NCBI GenBank assembly: GCA_021186555.1
Contig: JAJKFL010000003.1
Coordinates: forward strand, 36,506,908 to 36,570,907
Length of the DNA stretch: 64,000 nt
Reading direction: 5' to 3'
Source of the DNA: Reticulitermes speratus
Lineage: Eukaryota; Arthropoda; Insecta; Blattodea; Rhinotermitidae
The notes beneath the pieces were generated by a model. That model saw only the letters and a list, made by a program, of their open reading frames with translations, was not told the DNA's origin and did not search any database. A program made the translations under genes and the position numbers. Below, piece by piece: positions 1 through 13,014 of this stretch. Position 1 is the first letter of the stretch. Each line of letters opens with the position of its first letter.

Positions 1-182
1 TACGCGCTAAGGCAAAAGACACACTTGAGCTTTTCACATATAATAATGACAGCTGTTCTCTGTGAGGTACGAGATGAGGCTGAAGGAAGAAGTGGAGGTA
101 GAGAGAAGCACATTTTTAACCTGTACATTATATGAAGCTCAGTACCCTGTTTCACGCATACGGTCGCTCTACGCTCGGTTCC

Positions 183-285
183 CACTGGACAGGAGGCAAT
201 AATAAAAAATTACTGCACCTCTTTGGAATCGAATCTCGATCATCCAGCTCGTACCCTAGCCACTGAGCTACTCCGGCCTGCTACA
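183..285 (-). repeat. tRNA-derived SINE fragment
   Basis: Read on the minus strand, the segment begins like a tRNA: GGAGTAGCTCAGTGGCTAGG (box A, about 260-274) is followed about 30 bases later by GAGATTCGATTCC (box B, about 225-237). These are the two internal RNA polymerase III promoter boxes. An A/T-rich tail region follows at lower coordinates. It is not a working tRNA gene because no cloverleaf can be completed after box B. I see no second copy in the window, so the SINE family is unnamed. Confidence 0.6.
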
Positions 286-289
286 GATA

Positions 290-2160
290 AGACCGGAGAC
301 ACTGAAGTAATTTTTTTTCTTCATAACCTAAGATGAACAAGATATTGTGTACTATAAAAGTAAGCATCTAGACGTCTCTTAATACTGTAGTCTTTCTGCA
401 GGTCTAAGCGATACAGCGCTGCGGCACTAGCAGTGACAGATGAAGTTTGGATGTGTCTTTGCACAGCAGTTCGTTATCAATGTCTTAAGTCGCCGTTCAT
501 CTTACCTGAGCGAGAAAAAGCATACGGATGACGGAGTGAATAAAAGATTGCAGCACTTTCTGCTGGGTCCCTCTTTTAAGATGCCTGTAATATGTACGTG
601 CGTAAGCTTTTACATACGTAGGGTAAATACACATTACATATATACGTATATTTATATGTAGATATATAGAAGACATACTTTAGATGCATATACAATTACA
701 CTCATACACACAGTAAGTTCTGCTTTATCCTTTGGGTTAATTTCCTGAAAATCGCAAAGTACAAGAAACAAGTTAGAACGGGACATTTTCCCCGTAAGTA
801 GTATTAAAATACCTTAGAAAAATAAGACAATTCTAAGTCCGGCCAAACTTCGTCGAAAGTTTGGCCACTAATATCTGTCAGATTGAAAGCAAAACGACGA
901 TGTTCGGGAGCAACGTTAAAGAAGGACTGCTTTTATATGTGTGTGTGTATTTATACATGCACAGGTAAATTGCATCGGTGAGAATGCACACATATACACA
1001 CGTCCATACGTACTACGTGTTGGACCTGCATACATGCATTCGTGTGCATACACTCGTACGTACATACATGCCGGCAAGCCAATAAACCATATACATAGAT
1101 TTATGCATGCGTAAACATACACGTACTAACTTACACATATAGAAGGAAGCACACAAATACAAACATGCCCAAATATGCATATTTACACATACGTATCTCT
1201 CGCAAATCTTTACACTGCATTACATATGAGATTAGCGGCATGACAGTAACTACAAACTGCTATAGTCTTCTGACAACAAAGCAGTCACTGTTTCGCCCCT
1301 ATTACCTGGCACATTCTCTGAGCGGTCACTGGATAAAGAACTGGGAATGTTAAGAAGAATGAAAGCATTAAAGTTCAAGTGGGAACAAGAAATGTCACTT
1401 AAATACGAGTATATGTGACTCTGCTAAGAAAACAGAAAGTCCAACATGCTCTATCAACATAATCTTAAGCGTAGACTTTTCGAGGCGTCCGATAAAAGGA
1501 AGAAGGGAACAGTCATACAAAACTGTTAACGGGAATAGGCCGAAAATTTATGTGATGATGATGATGTGATGATGACGATGATACAGTTTAGTAACAGTGT
1601 TCAGATCTGTGATTTGCAGGCTAGAAGTGTTAATAATTTATCCTGCTTTTTTTTTTAATATAGAAATTTTATGGTATGTAAGCCACAATATATTGCATTG
1701 AGAAAATATTAGGCCTATGTAAGAAGGCACAAGGACAAATTGTGATCCAACTGGCCTATTATAGCTTACGGTAAATGAGGCAAGTGTTCTGTAATCATTT
1801 GTTAATTTAGCAACTAGTTTCATAACTGAGCAACGGAAAGAATGGTGTATGTGTTCTGTTTCGTCGCCCTGTGTCTTTCAAATTCGGTTACGTCCCTTTT
1901 TTACAAACGAAAAGAAAGCGAAAGGAGACTGCTTTCTGACACACGATTCTAAAATATGGGTAAGATATCAGGCAAAAAGAAAAAAGCAACAAGAGAGCAG
2001 TTTGAAGAATATCGTTATTAACACAGATGATGTGGGTTGTTTCACGTGATGATAAAGAATAACACACTAGTACTGCTGTAATTAGTACATACAGAAAATT
2101 AAGTATATTAATTAAACACAGGAGGCCTGTCTACTGGTTTCTGAATGGCATGATTCCTAC
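290..2160. other. Gene-free stretch with GATGAT microsatellite
   Basis: No gene is recognised. Short open frames have no domain-like composition. A degenerate (GAT)n run lies at about 1553-1584, and alternating purine-pyrimidine TACATA/CACACA-type sequence fills much of 600-1160. A TAGGCCTA octamer lies at 1710-1717. Confidence 0.5.
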
Positions 2161-2163
2161 GTT

Positions 2164-2168
<5 letters not shown>

Positions 2169-2212
<44 letters not shown>
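2169..2212. repeat. Compound microsatellite (GT)n(GA)n
   Basis: About 15 GT units run directly into about 6 GA units. No SINE or LINE sequence is recognised on either side. Confidence 0.95.
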
Positions 2213-2817
2213 ATGAGAGGGATGGTGAAGGGGTATTTCTTTCCTATCAAGCGCTTCGTGTAGAAGCAAGGCAGGATAAGTTATGAAACGATAAATGCCG
2301 TATTTGTTGTTTGAAGTGATCGCTGTAGGATACAGTATATCGTGCCTGCATAATTGTAATTACAGACGAAAGAAAAGTGTTTACTCTGGCATCGCTTCTC
2401 TACAAGGTGTAACTATCACGAAAAAACGTGACGCAACATGAACTTGCATATATCCTTAGCATATAATAGTTGTTAGCATAGGACTCAAAAGTATATGGTA
2501 TTGTGTGTATGAGTGTATTTTACTGTTATACTGGTAAAAAATTGCATGTTAAAGAGTACAATGCTTTGTACTTACCTTTGATGAGGTACGAGTATGAATA
2601 TGAAGGTTATTGAATGTACAAATGGCCTAATAATTCTGGTGGGATTTCCCCGTTATTTCCTGCATATTTCCACCAGGCCGTGTTAATGAAAAATACATCT
2701 CTATCAAATCAATAATTATGAAACTTGGAAATGTTTGACAAATTTAATCAACGACTTTCCAAAAACACTCTCATCTAAATCAGTCCTATAGTAGCCTACT
2801 GTTAAGGGATGAAGCAA

Positions 2818-3043
2818 CACAAGTATTATTTTACAATGCTTATTCCAACAACTGCAAAACAGTTCGATACAAAAATATATGCAATCATACAGCGCATCAT
2901 GCAGTTATTCTTTGTTGAATACCTTCCTGAATATGGCCACAAAAGACAGAAACATGTAGGAGGCTTGCTGTAAGATTGTTTATTTTTTGTATCGAACTAT
3001 TTTGCAGTTGTTGGAATAAACAATGTAAAATCATCTTAATACA
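2818..3043. mobile_element. MITE-like element with ~60-bp inverted arms
   Basis: The left arm (about 2818-2876) and right arm (about 2984-3043) are reverse complements of each other. The best part, CCAACAACTGCAAAACAGTTC against its partner at about 2990-3015, is nearly perfect, and similarity continues out to both ends. About 105 bp of unrelated sequence lies between the arms, with no coding potential. This is the structure of a small non-autonomous DNA transposon or foldback. The superfamily is unknown and I could not fix a target-site duplication by eye. Confidence 0.7.
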
Positions 3044-3049
3044 AGGAAC

Positions 3050-6000
3050 ATGGATAATATTAAAGTAGATCAAGAATCAATTTCATTCATCCAAAAGAGT
3101 AAAGTCTGGAACAAGAACAGTGCAATGTTTGTTGGAATCTTTCCTTATGCTTGAAACACTTATCGATTCTCGCAAGCGATATGCTCTAATGCACTCAGAA
3201 GAGTACAAAGACATTCAGATGAAATATTCAAGTACAAAAAATCTGAATTTACACACATTTTAGTAAACCTCTCCAATTTAAAATTCTTTGATAATTTTTT
3301 TATCTCTTCTACAATTCTTATTAGCGAACATGCACAAGTAGGGACAAGCTTTGCGAAGTCAATTGTCCAAAGTTTTAATTTTTGTTTTGAATAAACTGCG
3401 TTAGTACTTACGACAGCAGTCGTGGTTGAGCTGCACAAAAATTCATAGAGGTAAGCAGCATAGAATTACACTTTTGTCGATAAATTGAAGTGTTTAATAG
3501 TTCATTTCAAGACTTACATTCGCCTAAATTATTTATAAACTTTTAGTACGCACTTTTTAGAGAACATGTCCGTCTATTATAAGAATTACAAGCAACGCAT
3601 AAATAAATTCTGCTGCAAAATGCAGAATTACTGAATGTTATACTAGGTTATATCCGCAGTTACCATTGTGCTTTAAAACGTATATTCTCAGTGCCGAATA
3701 ATAAAAGCCAACAACACGAAAGTAAAGAGTTGTCCAACTACAATATGCAAAGAATTCGAAGATCAAACATAAGTTAAATATTAGGCTACAGTATTATATT
3801 GCTGAGAATTACTTAAATACTGAAATACTACATCATAATTAATGACGCTACTGCTTCCGAACTACTATTTTACACTCAAACAAGATTTCTAATACATTAT
3901 AAACACATACATAAAAAGAAAACGATATATTGCAAGCAATGTTAAAGGACGAACCCCATAAGCAGATTTAAACGCAAACATCTATCGTAAAATTTGTAAC
4001 ATTGCAGCTGATCTGCAAGATTACGTACTTACAAAATTGTTAATGGCTAAGTAAGAGAATGAAGCCTAAACAGGTGCGGTTCAAACCAAATCAAGCCAAA
4101 GTTAATCACTGGAAAGTCTTCTTCTATCTTCGGCATGGTTACTTGATTTTAAGTCCAGGCTGTATAATTAACCTGGAGCCTTTCTGGTATCAGGTACATT
4201 CTGTTTAAAGTCATTTTAGTCCTCTTGGAGCAATTTTCTGTTCAATTACTATTTTGTTCATGAAAGTAAATTCCTTTTTTTAGGATAAATATAAGCACAG
4301 CGAACTTCTTTTACTATTATTATTCCTGACCAATCATGATAGGCTATAACATTACACAGGGAATGGAGAAGGGGCAGCCGATGCTTATCGCGGAGAAAGA
4401 ATAATGATAATGATAGTATGCAAGACATGATCACGCGGCCGGTTTTATAGGCGCATACATATCGGGAAGGAATGAGTAGGAGGTTCCTGCCCGACTGGCA
4501 TTTCTACTATCTGGACGACAGATGGATCGTAACCTGTAATTACCTAAATAGCCTCAACTCGATCTCCGCCATCATAATACCAGACCTAACCATCCCTCCT
4601 TCACGACGTACACTCCCAGACACAAATAAGTTACATCTAGTTACGTGTACAATCTTTCAACAGCACTGTAAAGGAACAAAATGGCCTACCGTCTGAAGCG
4701 TGTCTAAAGTTGGAGACAACCGTTTAAAGCCCAGTGGTAACTACAGCATATGTACCGCCTGCTGTAGCAGTAAAAGCTCTGTATTTTAAAACACAACGTA
4801 TTAGTGTATGATTTTCACAAAAAGCAGTGGTTATTTTCCTGAACTACATTAAAAATTAGTTTTTGTAATAGATTTAGGCTAAGGTTTTGTGAAATAAAAA
4901 CTAATTTTTGTGTGATTTAGACGAAGGTCAGTTGTCAGCGATGTATGTATTTTTAACACTGTAGGGTAGTGCAGTGTTCTACAGGAAAGTGAAGAGCAGT
5001 ATTATAACATATGCTAATGACACTTTGAAAAGCTTGCTAGAAAACTAACCGCGACGTAGCAGGAAAAGAAAGAAATAATTGAATAATAGAAAATGTTGTT
5101 GATATTCATCTGTGTAAAGTACATCGCAGAAAATGTGGTATGGCCTTATATATTTATAATATTCAATACTGTGAAGGCACTTTATAAATAAAATCTTGAA
5201 ATAGGAAGCCTATATTTAATTCATAATATGACAATGAATATCTTAATGTATTTTGCTTTTAACTTTTATAAAATAAAATGATTATAGACTCCATTTGACA
5301 CTCTGTTCGACAGGTCTAACTGTACGAACGCTTGATAGGTGTCCCATATATCAGTGCGACTGCGTCTGTCTTTCTGTAATTCGTTTACTTATGCTTATGC
5401 GACCACCCTTCTCCTAGCTGAGTGAAAGTCAGTTTGCTTTATTTTTTTTTTGTCTTGCGTTCCAGTTACTCGAGATTTAACCAAATGAATTATAACAAAT
5501 ATGAAATTATAATTTAGTCTAATTGGCCAATTAATAGGCATTATTAGCCTACATTCTTAATTGTTCCTATAATGTAGGATGCAGTTCACATATTTAAGAC
5601 AGCAGCAAAAAAAGTCTATAACACTTGTGGCTTGTTTTCGGAAATTTAATGGTAAAATTTTTCATATAAATTAGTTTCTTCTACTTCATATTTACTCCGA
5701 TCTAGTAAACCTCCAAACAGTTCACAAATGTTCGGTTCTCAGATTCTTCCAACACGCTAGAAACATACAGCACGGACTACAGAAACAACGATACGCGTAT
5801 ATTAAGGAAAAGCACTAAAATTTTTATCCTGAAAATAACAACGGGCGCTCTGTAGAACAGCCATATAACACTCATAACGTGACACTTGGAGAGTTTGGCT
5901 TCGCCTTAAACCATGGGACTCGTGACATAAGTTGCATAAATATAACCAACATTTATACACTTCATTAGCTTCGTGGGAAAGTGCAGTCAGAATGACGAAG

Positions 6001-7335
6001 AAGCCTCAATAAATATTAATAGCAATAATACTAATATGTTGTTTACATGACACTATAGTAAATATATTTTTCAGAAAAAAAGTCACCGGTTCTTTCACAG
6101 AAGATGCCATGTGAGAAGTATGGGTTCACTGGAAGCGAGAATTGTACAATATGTGCAATACGTTAGTACGAAAACATGAAAGGAAGAAACGGTTTTGGGA
6201 GACTAGACTTAAGAAAGACGGCAATATTAAAATGAATCTTCACGGAAAGGGTCTTCGAATGTGCAGCGGGTTTATGTGACTCAGGGGACAGACTAGTGGA
6301 AAATTCTTGTAAATAATAAAATGAGCCTTTATTTTCCATAAAAAAGGAAAGACTTTCTTAACTAGCTAAGTAACTGTCACCTGTCCATGAACAGCTTGGC
6401 TGCTTGGAATTACTCTCTGTTTTACATAGTTATAGAGTAGTATGTACTTCATAGACAATTTTCGTTATTAATGACCTCCAACATTAAAACAGACACATGA
6501 CAACGGCATAACCCAAGATAATAAGATGTTTAGAAATGTAGAGTAATTTATAGTTAGCTCTAAAAGGCATTCTCCAGAATTTCCAGGATTCCATTCTCAT
6601 CAAACCTCACAGAAAGTGGCAGAATATAAGAATTAAACATTTAAGAAATCAATGTTGATACACAAGTCACTCTCTCGAGAATTTCATATTACATAAAAAA
6701 GTATACACGTACATAATGTACTTGTAAATTGTCCGTATAATTACTGGCTAGTAACTTTCTCTAAAGTGTTTTACATTCACTTCTTAAACATTGAAACATA
6801 TCTAAACTTGCGCCCATGTATGCCTATAGATCTTCGCGAGAAATGGAAGGCCATGTTTTCCAGTTACGACCAAGGTTACCTCTGTCGATAAAAGGAGCAC
6901 TAATTCTAAATATAAACTAAATTCAAAATCACTCACTTTAGTAAAGAAGACTGGCGAAATAATATGGTTTGTGGCATACACTTATTCCAAAATACGCCTA
7001 CAATGGTAAAACGAGAGTTTTGCCAGAAAATTATAGTTCTGTGGTAATAATAGATACAGCGCTACTGTAAGTTATCATGCGGCAAATGATAATGAAATTA
7101 GTATGAATTCAAAGTAGAAATATACGATTTTAGTCAGTTAAAAAGATATAAGATTACTAACAGGTATATGTAAATTTAGATACTACAAGTTTACGTCATT
7201 TCTTCTAACGTAACGCCTTAGGTACACTGATGTTCAATTCCTAAATGTAGGGCTATGTGAGCCAACAAGAAAGTTTCGTTTTTTTTTGTCTGATCTCTGT
7301 GTACCTACGCATTGCAGGTGTATAGGGTTATTGGT
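3050..7335. other. Gene-free A+T-rich stretch
   Basis: Nothing recognisable. The frame at 3160-3438 (minus) and the one at 4472-4696 (plus) are short, start at arbitrary ATGs and show no family motif. A 15-bp inverted repeat built on AAAAATTAGTTTTT lies at about 4848-4915. Confidence 0.45.
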
Positions 7336-7340
7336 GTACC

Positions 7341-7354
7341 TGATCACACTCAAT

Positions 7355-7387
<33 letters not shown>

Positions 7388-7443
7388 TAGAACTCCTCTG
7401 GACCAGGGATCGGCCCGTCGCAGAGACCTTCAACAAGAGACAC
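7341..7443 (-). repeat. SINE family 1 fragment carrying a (CA)15 run
   Basis: The sequence after the CA run (GGACCAGGGATCGGCCCGTC, then GCAGAGACCT) matches the body of the SINE copies at 16.0 and 19.5 kb. The tRNA head is missing. The run of about 15 AC units (7356-7385) sits exactly where the other copies have a short ACACACC or ACACAAACAC stretch, so the microsatellite appears to have grown from a seed inside the SINE. Confidence 0.8.
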
Positions 7444-7449
7444 CACGTC

Positions 7450-9540
7450 AAGTTCTTTAGAGTGGAAATGAACTTTGAAACACGTAAATAGTATCATTAT
7501 CCGTCTCTTTCATTCGGTGAGAATATCAGACCGCATTCAAGATATGAGGCTTGTTACAAGAGAAAATAAGTATCACATGTCCAAAAAAAGGAATTATTTC
7601 AAGGGCTCTCTCCTCTTAATTGCAGGCAAGATTTAGAAATTCTCACTCGAAACCTCAAGGTTCTGAACCAAGTGGAAAAAAATAATTAAAGCTTTAGGCT
7701 TCCCTTATAAATCTACAAACTCCAAATTTGACATAAACACCACATTTTAAATTTCACATAATAGGGTATGGGGATAGAACACTTATACATACATAATTTT
7801 TAAAGTGATAAGAAAATTAAAAACATTTAATTTTCCAATACAGAAGTAAATCCCTTTTATCTTCCGTTTGATAAAGAAATAGTAAAGTGGTGGAGGTCGA
7901 GAAGGTTGAATAACGAAGATACTCTTAATTTTGTGTGGTGTAAACTACATGAATGAAAGGTTATGAGAAATGTAATATTGCTGCAACAACAGAAATTCAT
8001 AAAGATCTAGCGAAAAATATAAGTCAAATCCGTAAGGTCGGAGTCATAGTATTGCTAACGTCACTGTTAATCTTCTCATTACAGGCCCCATATCTAAACC
8101 AAAGTAGTCACAAAAAGTGCCGTCAACACATCTGCATAGTTGTGTTGGCATTTTTATAATGACGTACGTTTATAACAACACAACGGGACTTATATCATTA
8201 AGTCTATATCTAAACTTTATTACTACTATTACAGAAGTTTGCTTATGGCAGTAAGCTTTACAACATACCTGTTCCTTATGAAAAATCGTTCTTAAGGTTC
8301 TTAAGTTTACGTGTGTAAGTCTGAATAGTCGGTTTTGAAAAAAGTGTACTTCTTGTGTCCCGAAATCATTTGTACTACAACATGTAAAGTAATGTATGAT
8401 TTACATAAACATTTAGTTAATTAGAGCGGACCTTCCCAACCGGAGGTTCGCGAACTGCTGTGATGTGAGGCTTAATTGGCGCCAGTCTGAAAACTACGTT
8501 TTGCTTTACATAAGTTATATGTTTTTTGAAAAATTCCTGTTTTACGACAGAAACGTAATAGATTTTTCGTTTACATGTAGCAACTAAGTAGGTTTTTACA
8601 ATATTATTGCGCGACTTTCACTAAATAAGTCAGTTAAGTTTATTTCTCCTTTCAGCCTAAGATAGGAAGATTTTCGACATAATTTTTGTAATCTGATGCA
8701 AAATGTTAACTGTTGATTTTCACTGTCGTAATTGGGAAATATATAATTTACTACACTCAGAATTTCACGTTTTCATTTCAAGTAATAATTAAAACATTAG
8801 AATTGTTGACTGTTATTTGTCCTGTACGAAAGAGTGTCGATCCTCAGAAAACCCACTGCTGTTTTCCCGAGCTGTGATTTAAATCGTTTTGAAATCCGTT
8901 GTTCAGAATACCAAATTAAAATAAAAAGCTTCAATCTCGACCGACCTTGTGTATTAATCTTTGTAAATATGTTATATTTATCAAACATTTAGGAACACCA
9001 AATTATTACTGTTCAATTTGACAGCTAAAAACAATTCTGCTTTAATTCATCAATATATCTTTCCTTGAATTTAAAGGTAGTATCGTTAATTCTGTCTCTG
9101 ACTGTACAAAAACACAAAACGCCATCTTATTTCCTTATTTCACTTCCCTCCTTCCTCCAAACTCTGTAACCCTTATGTTTCTCCTTCGTGTCTACCGCAT
9201 TCGTGCATCGTCTTGTGTTTTTGTACACGGATATAATTTGCTTCCCTCCCCACGAACACGACCAATCACAACATCCCACCCGCCACTGATCAGAGATTAC
9301 CACCACTGTGAGGTCACGATTTTAAGAAAGAGTCTCTTTTTAACGGCCACCATCTCAACTAAAAGAAAGAGCTAGGAGACAAACAAACAGTTAATATGGG
9401 AAAGAGCAGCTATAGAACATGCAGACTGACTTACACATATCCTGAAAAATATAAATAGAATGGGAAATATTGTAACTGGAGAGATGGGCTGGAAACAATC
9501 GCATCAATAGTCTAAACAATATTTTATTGAGTATCTGCTC
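7450..9540. other. Gene-free stretch
   Basis: No supported gene or repeat. The open frames at 7953-8159 and 8797-8988 are short and unrecognised. About 9120-9300 is pyrimidine-rich. Confidence 0.4.
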
Positions 9541-9542
9541 GT

Positions 9543-9582
9543 GCTGCATGTTTCGCCTTAAATTGAAGGTCCTCTACAAGAG
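9543..9582 (-). ncRNA. Degenerate hammerhead-like motif
   Basis: The minus strand reads a short CCTT...AAGG hairpin followed by CGAAACATGCAG, the stem II-GAAAC-stem III order of a hammerhead ribozyme. The expected CTGANGA is replaced by TTGTAGAGG, so the core is broken. It is listed because better copies occur elsewhere in the window. On its own it could be chance. Confidence 0.2.
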
Positions 9583-9584
9583 CC

Positions 9585-11460
9585 AAATTTTATACATCAC
9601 ATGATATTCAACTTTAAAATTAAAAAACAATGCATTACAACTGAAAATATTTGAAAAGTGTATTCCAAACTAAACAAATCGTGTCCTTATGCTTTTGCTC
9701 TTAAGTATCACGTATATTAAATAATACATTTGGAGCAGCAAGTCTATTCACTCTAACAACTCTTTATAGCTTTAACAGTTTTCTGAATAATACTTAAGAA
9801 AATAACTAAATATTCTTGGCATGGCCCTTCGTACGTGCTGCTTGAAGATACAGAGTGCCACAGACAGACATGTAGAAAATACGTGCTTACGTAGGCCTAT
9901 ATGAACCTTGCACTCAGTGTTCCCTGTTTGTTTTGGCGCCATGAATAGCTTTATGGTGCAAAATCGACATCTGTCCAAAACTTTTGTGTAGCATAGTTCA
10001 TATAGCAATCATTATGTGATGTCAAGCCGGTAAATTTTAGGACACTCTTCAAAGGTAATATTTATAAAACTGTCATAATAGACAAGCAATTCTTTTATTT
10101 AAGTAGCGTATATTTCAAGAAATATCCGGACAAGAATAAACAGCATTCTATGTACGCATGCATGCAAGCGTGCATGCGTGTGTCACATTCAAAAACCCTA
10201 CATTCTGCTTACAGAATGTATTTTGTGCTTCATATGCTTTCCACAACAAGGTTAGATTATTTACCCGCTCGGAATAAACCGATTGGTTTTTGTAGCCGAG
10301 AGGGATTGTGTTTACTGCGCAGTATGAGCTGAATCTTTTAAACACACATAATTGGTTCAATTGCAGAAGCAAGGCACATTTAGTATTTATCAGAAATATC
10401 CGTTTCTTCACGACGTTCTGGCCTGCTCTGCGAACAACGAAGTTCCATAAATACACTGTGGATGCAAGGCCGAAGTGCTGGACCTTAACACAAGAGTTAA
10501 GAACATACTTTCATTACGAAGATCAGTCGTCTGAAAAGGCAAAATATTTAATTTCTTGCACGGAGTAAGCTAAGATCGATTTTTGATCCAAAAACATTTA
10601 TTTTATCGGAACACTTTTCCGAAATCCAAAGTAAAATGCTACTCAGAATTTGCCCCCCTGTGACCCATGACGAATGGATATATCCCCCGACCTAGCATGT
10701 TTTGCTTAAGATTACTCCTGTATGTTTACTGTTATGACACAATCCGTAGGAAATACTTCGAAATCGCGCCTGCGCCTTTTTACAAGACGACTGAAAAATA
10801 AATACCTGCAAAGAAGTGAAAATTGTATCCGTTATAAAATGGTATATCATAATCTTTAAAATGGTTCAAGAGCAGTAAAACACGGGATATGTGTGCGAGA
10901 GACGTCTATTTAAAAATATATCTTTATTTCACAGTCACCCTATAGAGTGTAATTCTTCTACTGAGGATTAAGCTTTGAAGTACAATTAACATCCCAGTCT
11001 GCAATATCAAACAGGCGAACACTCGCACATTAATTTAACTAGGTGACCGATTTGCACAATATTTGCTCTAAAGGGCATTCCAGCAACGCAGCTTTGAAAT
11101 CCGTACCTTAGTTAATCACGACATAACACGAGGCGGGAATGTCATTGACCCAATTAGTCTAACGTACTGAATTTTTATGCATGGAAATTAATCACCGAAT
11201 AATATGCACATTTTAAGTGACATATTTTGAAATATACAGTAACATTGCGGATACATACAGCATTATTAGCTTTTGCTTTTAACGATAACTGTTAAAATAC
11301 TAGAGGTAAGTGTGTGAAATTATGTATAGCCATAAACAATGTGCTATAAAATAGTGTTCAGGCTATAAGCCTAAAGGCACACATATGACAGTTCTAATGT
11401 CATATCTAAAAACTTTCATGCAGACAAAAGTCTGTCATCAAGAAATTCGTTCCAGCATAA
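9585..11460. other. Gene-free stretch
   Basis: Nothing convincing. The overlapping opposite-strand frames at 10148-10456 (minus) and 10308-10568 (plus) show no family motif. A GCATGCATGC-rich palindromic patch lies at about 10155-10175, and a TAGGCCTA octamer at 9892-9899. Confidence 0.4.
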
Positions 11461-11464
11461 AATA

Positions 11465-11740
11465 TAGTAACAATAATAATAATAATAATAATTCAATGGG
11501 TGTTTATTAGCATGCTGGCTCAACAGAACACGAGCCAGTTACAAATCCAGCACAGGAACACAGGTAAACACAAAATCGATAGAAACACACAAAAAAGAAA
11601 AACGGTACAAAAAACAAACAAAACAATAACAGTACACATAACAATAATAAGACAACAATATAAATAAGTTACTAGGACAAAAGCCCCATATCCATAAAAC
11701 AGTAATGATGATAATAATGATGAGAATGATGATGATGACA
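11465..11740 (-). mobile_element. LINE 3' end (CR1-like), untranslated tail
   Basis: On the minus strand, a T-rich stretch ends in a GTTGAGCCAGCATG-type sequence, then AATAAA and an ATTG/(ATT)n tail at 11466-11493. The layout resembles the better-preserved LINE end at 52.1 kb: T-rich trailer, a similar GTTGA..C..CAT..TAATAAA block, then a simple repeat. The long minus-strand frame across it (11539-11955) is low-complexity (I/V/F/Y/C-rich) and is judged a by-product of the T-rich tail. Confidence 0.45.
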
Positions 11741-11759
11741 ATACGAATAATAATAATTA

Positions 11760-12765
11760 CAAATATTTGGAGCTTAAAAGAATTAAAATTGTAGCCATTA
11801 ACATTACTGTCTATGATAATCTTCGCAAGAGCCAAATGTACTAAACCAAAAGATAAATTTGATTCCACTGATCGATTGTAAAATGTCGTTGTACAACACT
11901 TATAGGGTTGAAAGTCTGCGAAATAGAAGAGTATACCCGGAAATCCTTCTTTCATTCTTACGTCGACTTTTACTTACTTACATGTCTAATTGAAGCAGAG
12001 ATTGTAGTTCTGGATTTCCTAAAATAAGTTTTATTGTTACACCAGCAGACAAGAAAAGAAGCCGTGCTAAGCTGTTAATAACAACAAGTTTCAAACTTCT
12101 AGGGGACCCATAGTACCACTTTTTCTTACAAGAGAAGGGTCGCTTTCCTATGAAAGCTGTAATGTCATTCGCGAATGTGTGACCAAAGCAAGTGTTACTG
12201 TTACAATTACAGTAGATGAGGTAACATATATTTAAATACTGAAAACACCAGAAAAACAAGAAACGTAGTCTATAAGTAGACAAAGATGATACGGGCATAC
12301 AGTTAAAATTCACAATAAATGTGAGAATACATTTAGTCCCTGTGCGTGAGTGGCACGCCATGAATTCTTAGGGGGAAGTGCACGTATAGCTCGAAGAATT
12401 TAGCCTAAGATAATTAACTGACTTCACTCTTTGCCCGCTTCACCTCCGAAAGAGAACACCCGGAATGTATTGAATATGGGCATGATGAGTCCCAGAATAG
12501 GTCTCGGCATAATATCGAGAACGAATCAACACAAAGGCATCTGGCGTATATAACTAGTTAACACTCATAAGTATACTGAATGTACATAATACTTATAAAT
12601 AAATTTCTAAACATTTCCACTACGGGGTGAGAAGATGAACTCAGTAACGCTTATGGCACAAACGAAAAAAAAAAAGATGTCTGGAGTAAACAATTAAGAT
12701 TTCAGTTGTAATGCATAATCCGTAAATAAGTACACTGATTCTTAAGTTATTCATATCGTGCATAT
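11760..12765. other. Gene-free stretch
   Basis: The minus-strand frame at 11978-12361 (127 codons) is unrecognised, with no domain-like pattern. An A11 run lies near 12665. No repeat family is identified. Confidence 0.4.
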
Positions 12766-12823
12766 ATTTATAATTAATACATTAACCAACTTATGCACTT
12801 AACAAAATACATTCAGAAGTACA

Positions 12824-12872
12824 AAACTCCTAAACGTTTCGGCACCGAGGTGCCATCATCAGGGATTTATTC
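12824..12872 (-). ncRNA. Hammerhead-like motif, conserved core intact
   Basis: Minus strand: CTGATGA (12862-12856), then a 5-bp GGCAC/GTGCC stem II with a CTCG loop, then GAAAC (12840-12836) followed by GTTTAGGAG. Both invariant boxes are present. AAACGTTT is a palindrome, so stem III is minimal in a monomer and could form between two molecules, as proposed for Penelope-type hammerheads. Stem I pairs only partly (AATCC with GGAGTT). One U sits between CTGATGA and stem II, unlike the textbook core, so activity is uncertain. Confidence 0.5.
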
Positions 12873-12968
12873 TGACAAAGGTGTACAAGAACAGAACGCT
12901 TAACTAGGTATTGTGTCGCGACACAGTACCTAGTCAAGCGTGCTGGCCTTATACTCCTTTGTCAGAAT

Positions 12969-13014
12969 AACTCCCCGATGGTGGCACCTAGGTGCCGAAA
13001 CATGTAGGAGTTTT
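12969..13014 (+). ncRNA. Hammerhead-like motif with strong stem I, mutated core
   Basis: Plus strand: AACTCC and GGAGTT form a perfect 6-bp stem I. Between them lie CCGATGG (expected CTGATGA, two changes), a GGCACC/GGTGCC stem II, and GAAACATGTA with GTA as cleavage triplet and ACATGT as palindromic stem III. The stems are better than in the minus-strand partner but the core is damaged. GGAGTTTTATA is duplicated just downstream. Confidence 0.4.

Noticed and set aside
916..1122. 68-codon minus-strand frame rich in Y, M and C
   Set aside because: It arises from alternating TACATA/CACACA simple sequence.
8445..8475. CCGGAGGTTCGCGAAC as box B or transposon end
   Set aside because: No box A, no inverted partner and no second copy.
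11539..11955. 138-codon minus-strand frame
   Set aside because: Low-complexity I/V/F/C-rich translation of a T-rich LINE trailer and an (ATT) repeat.
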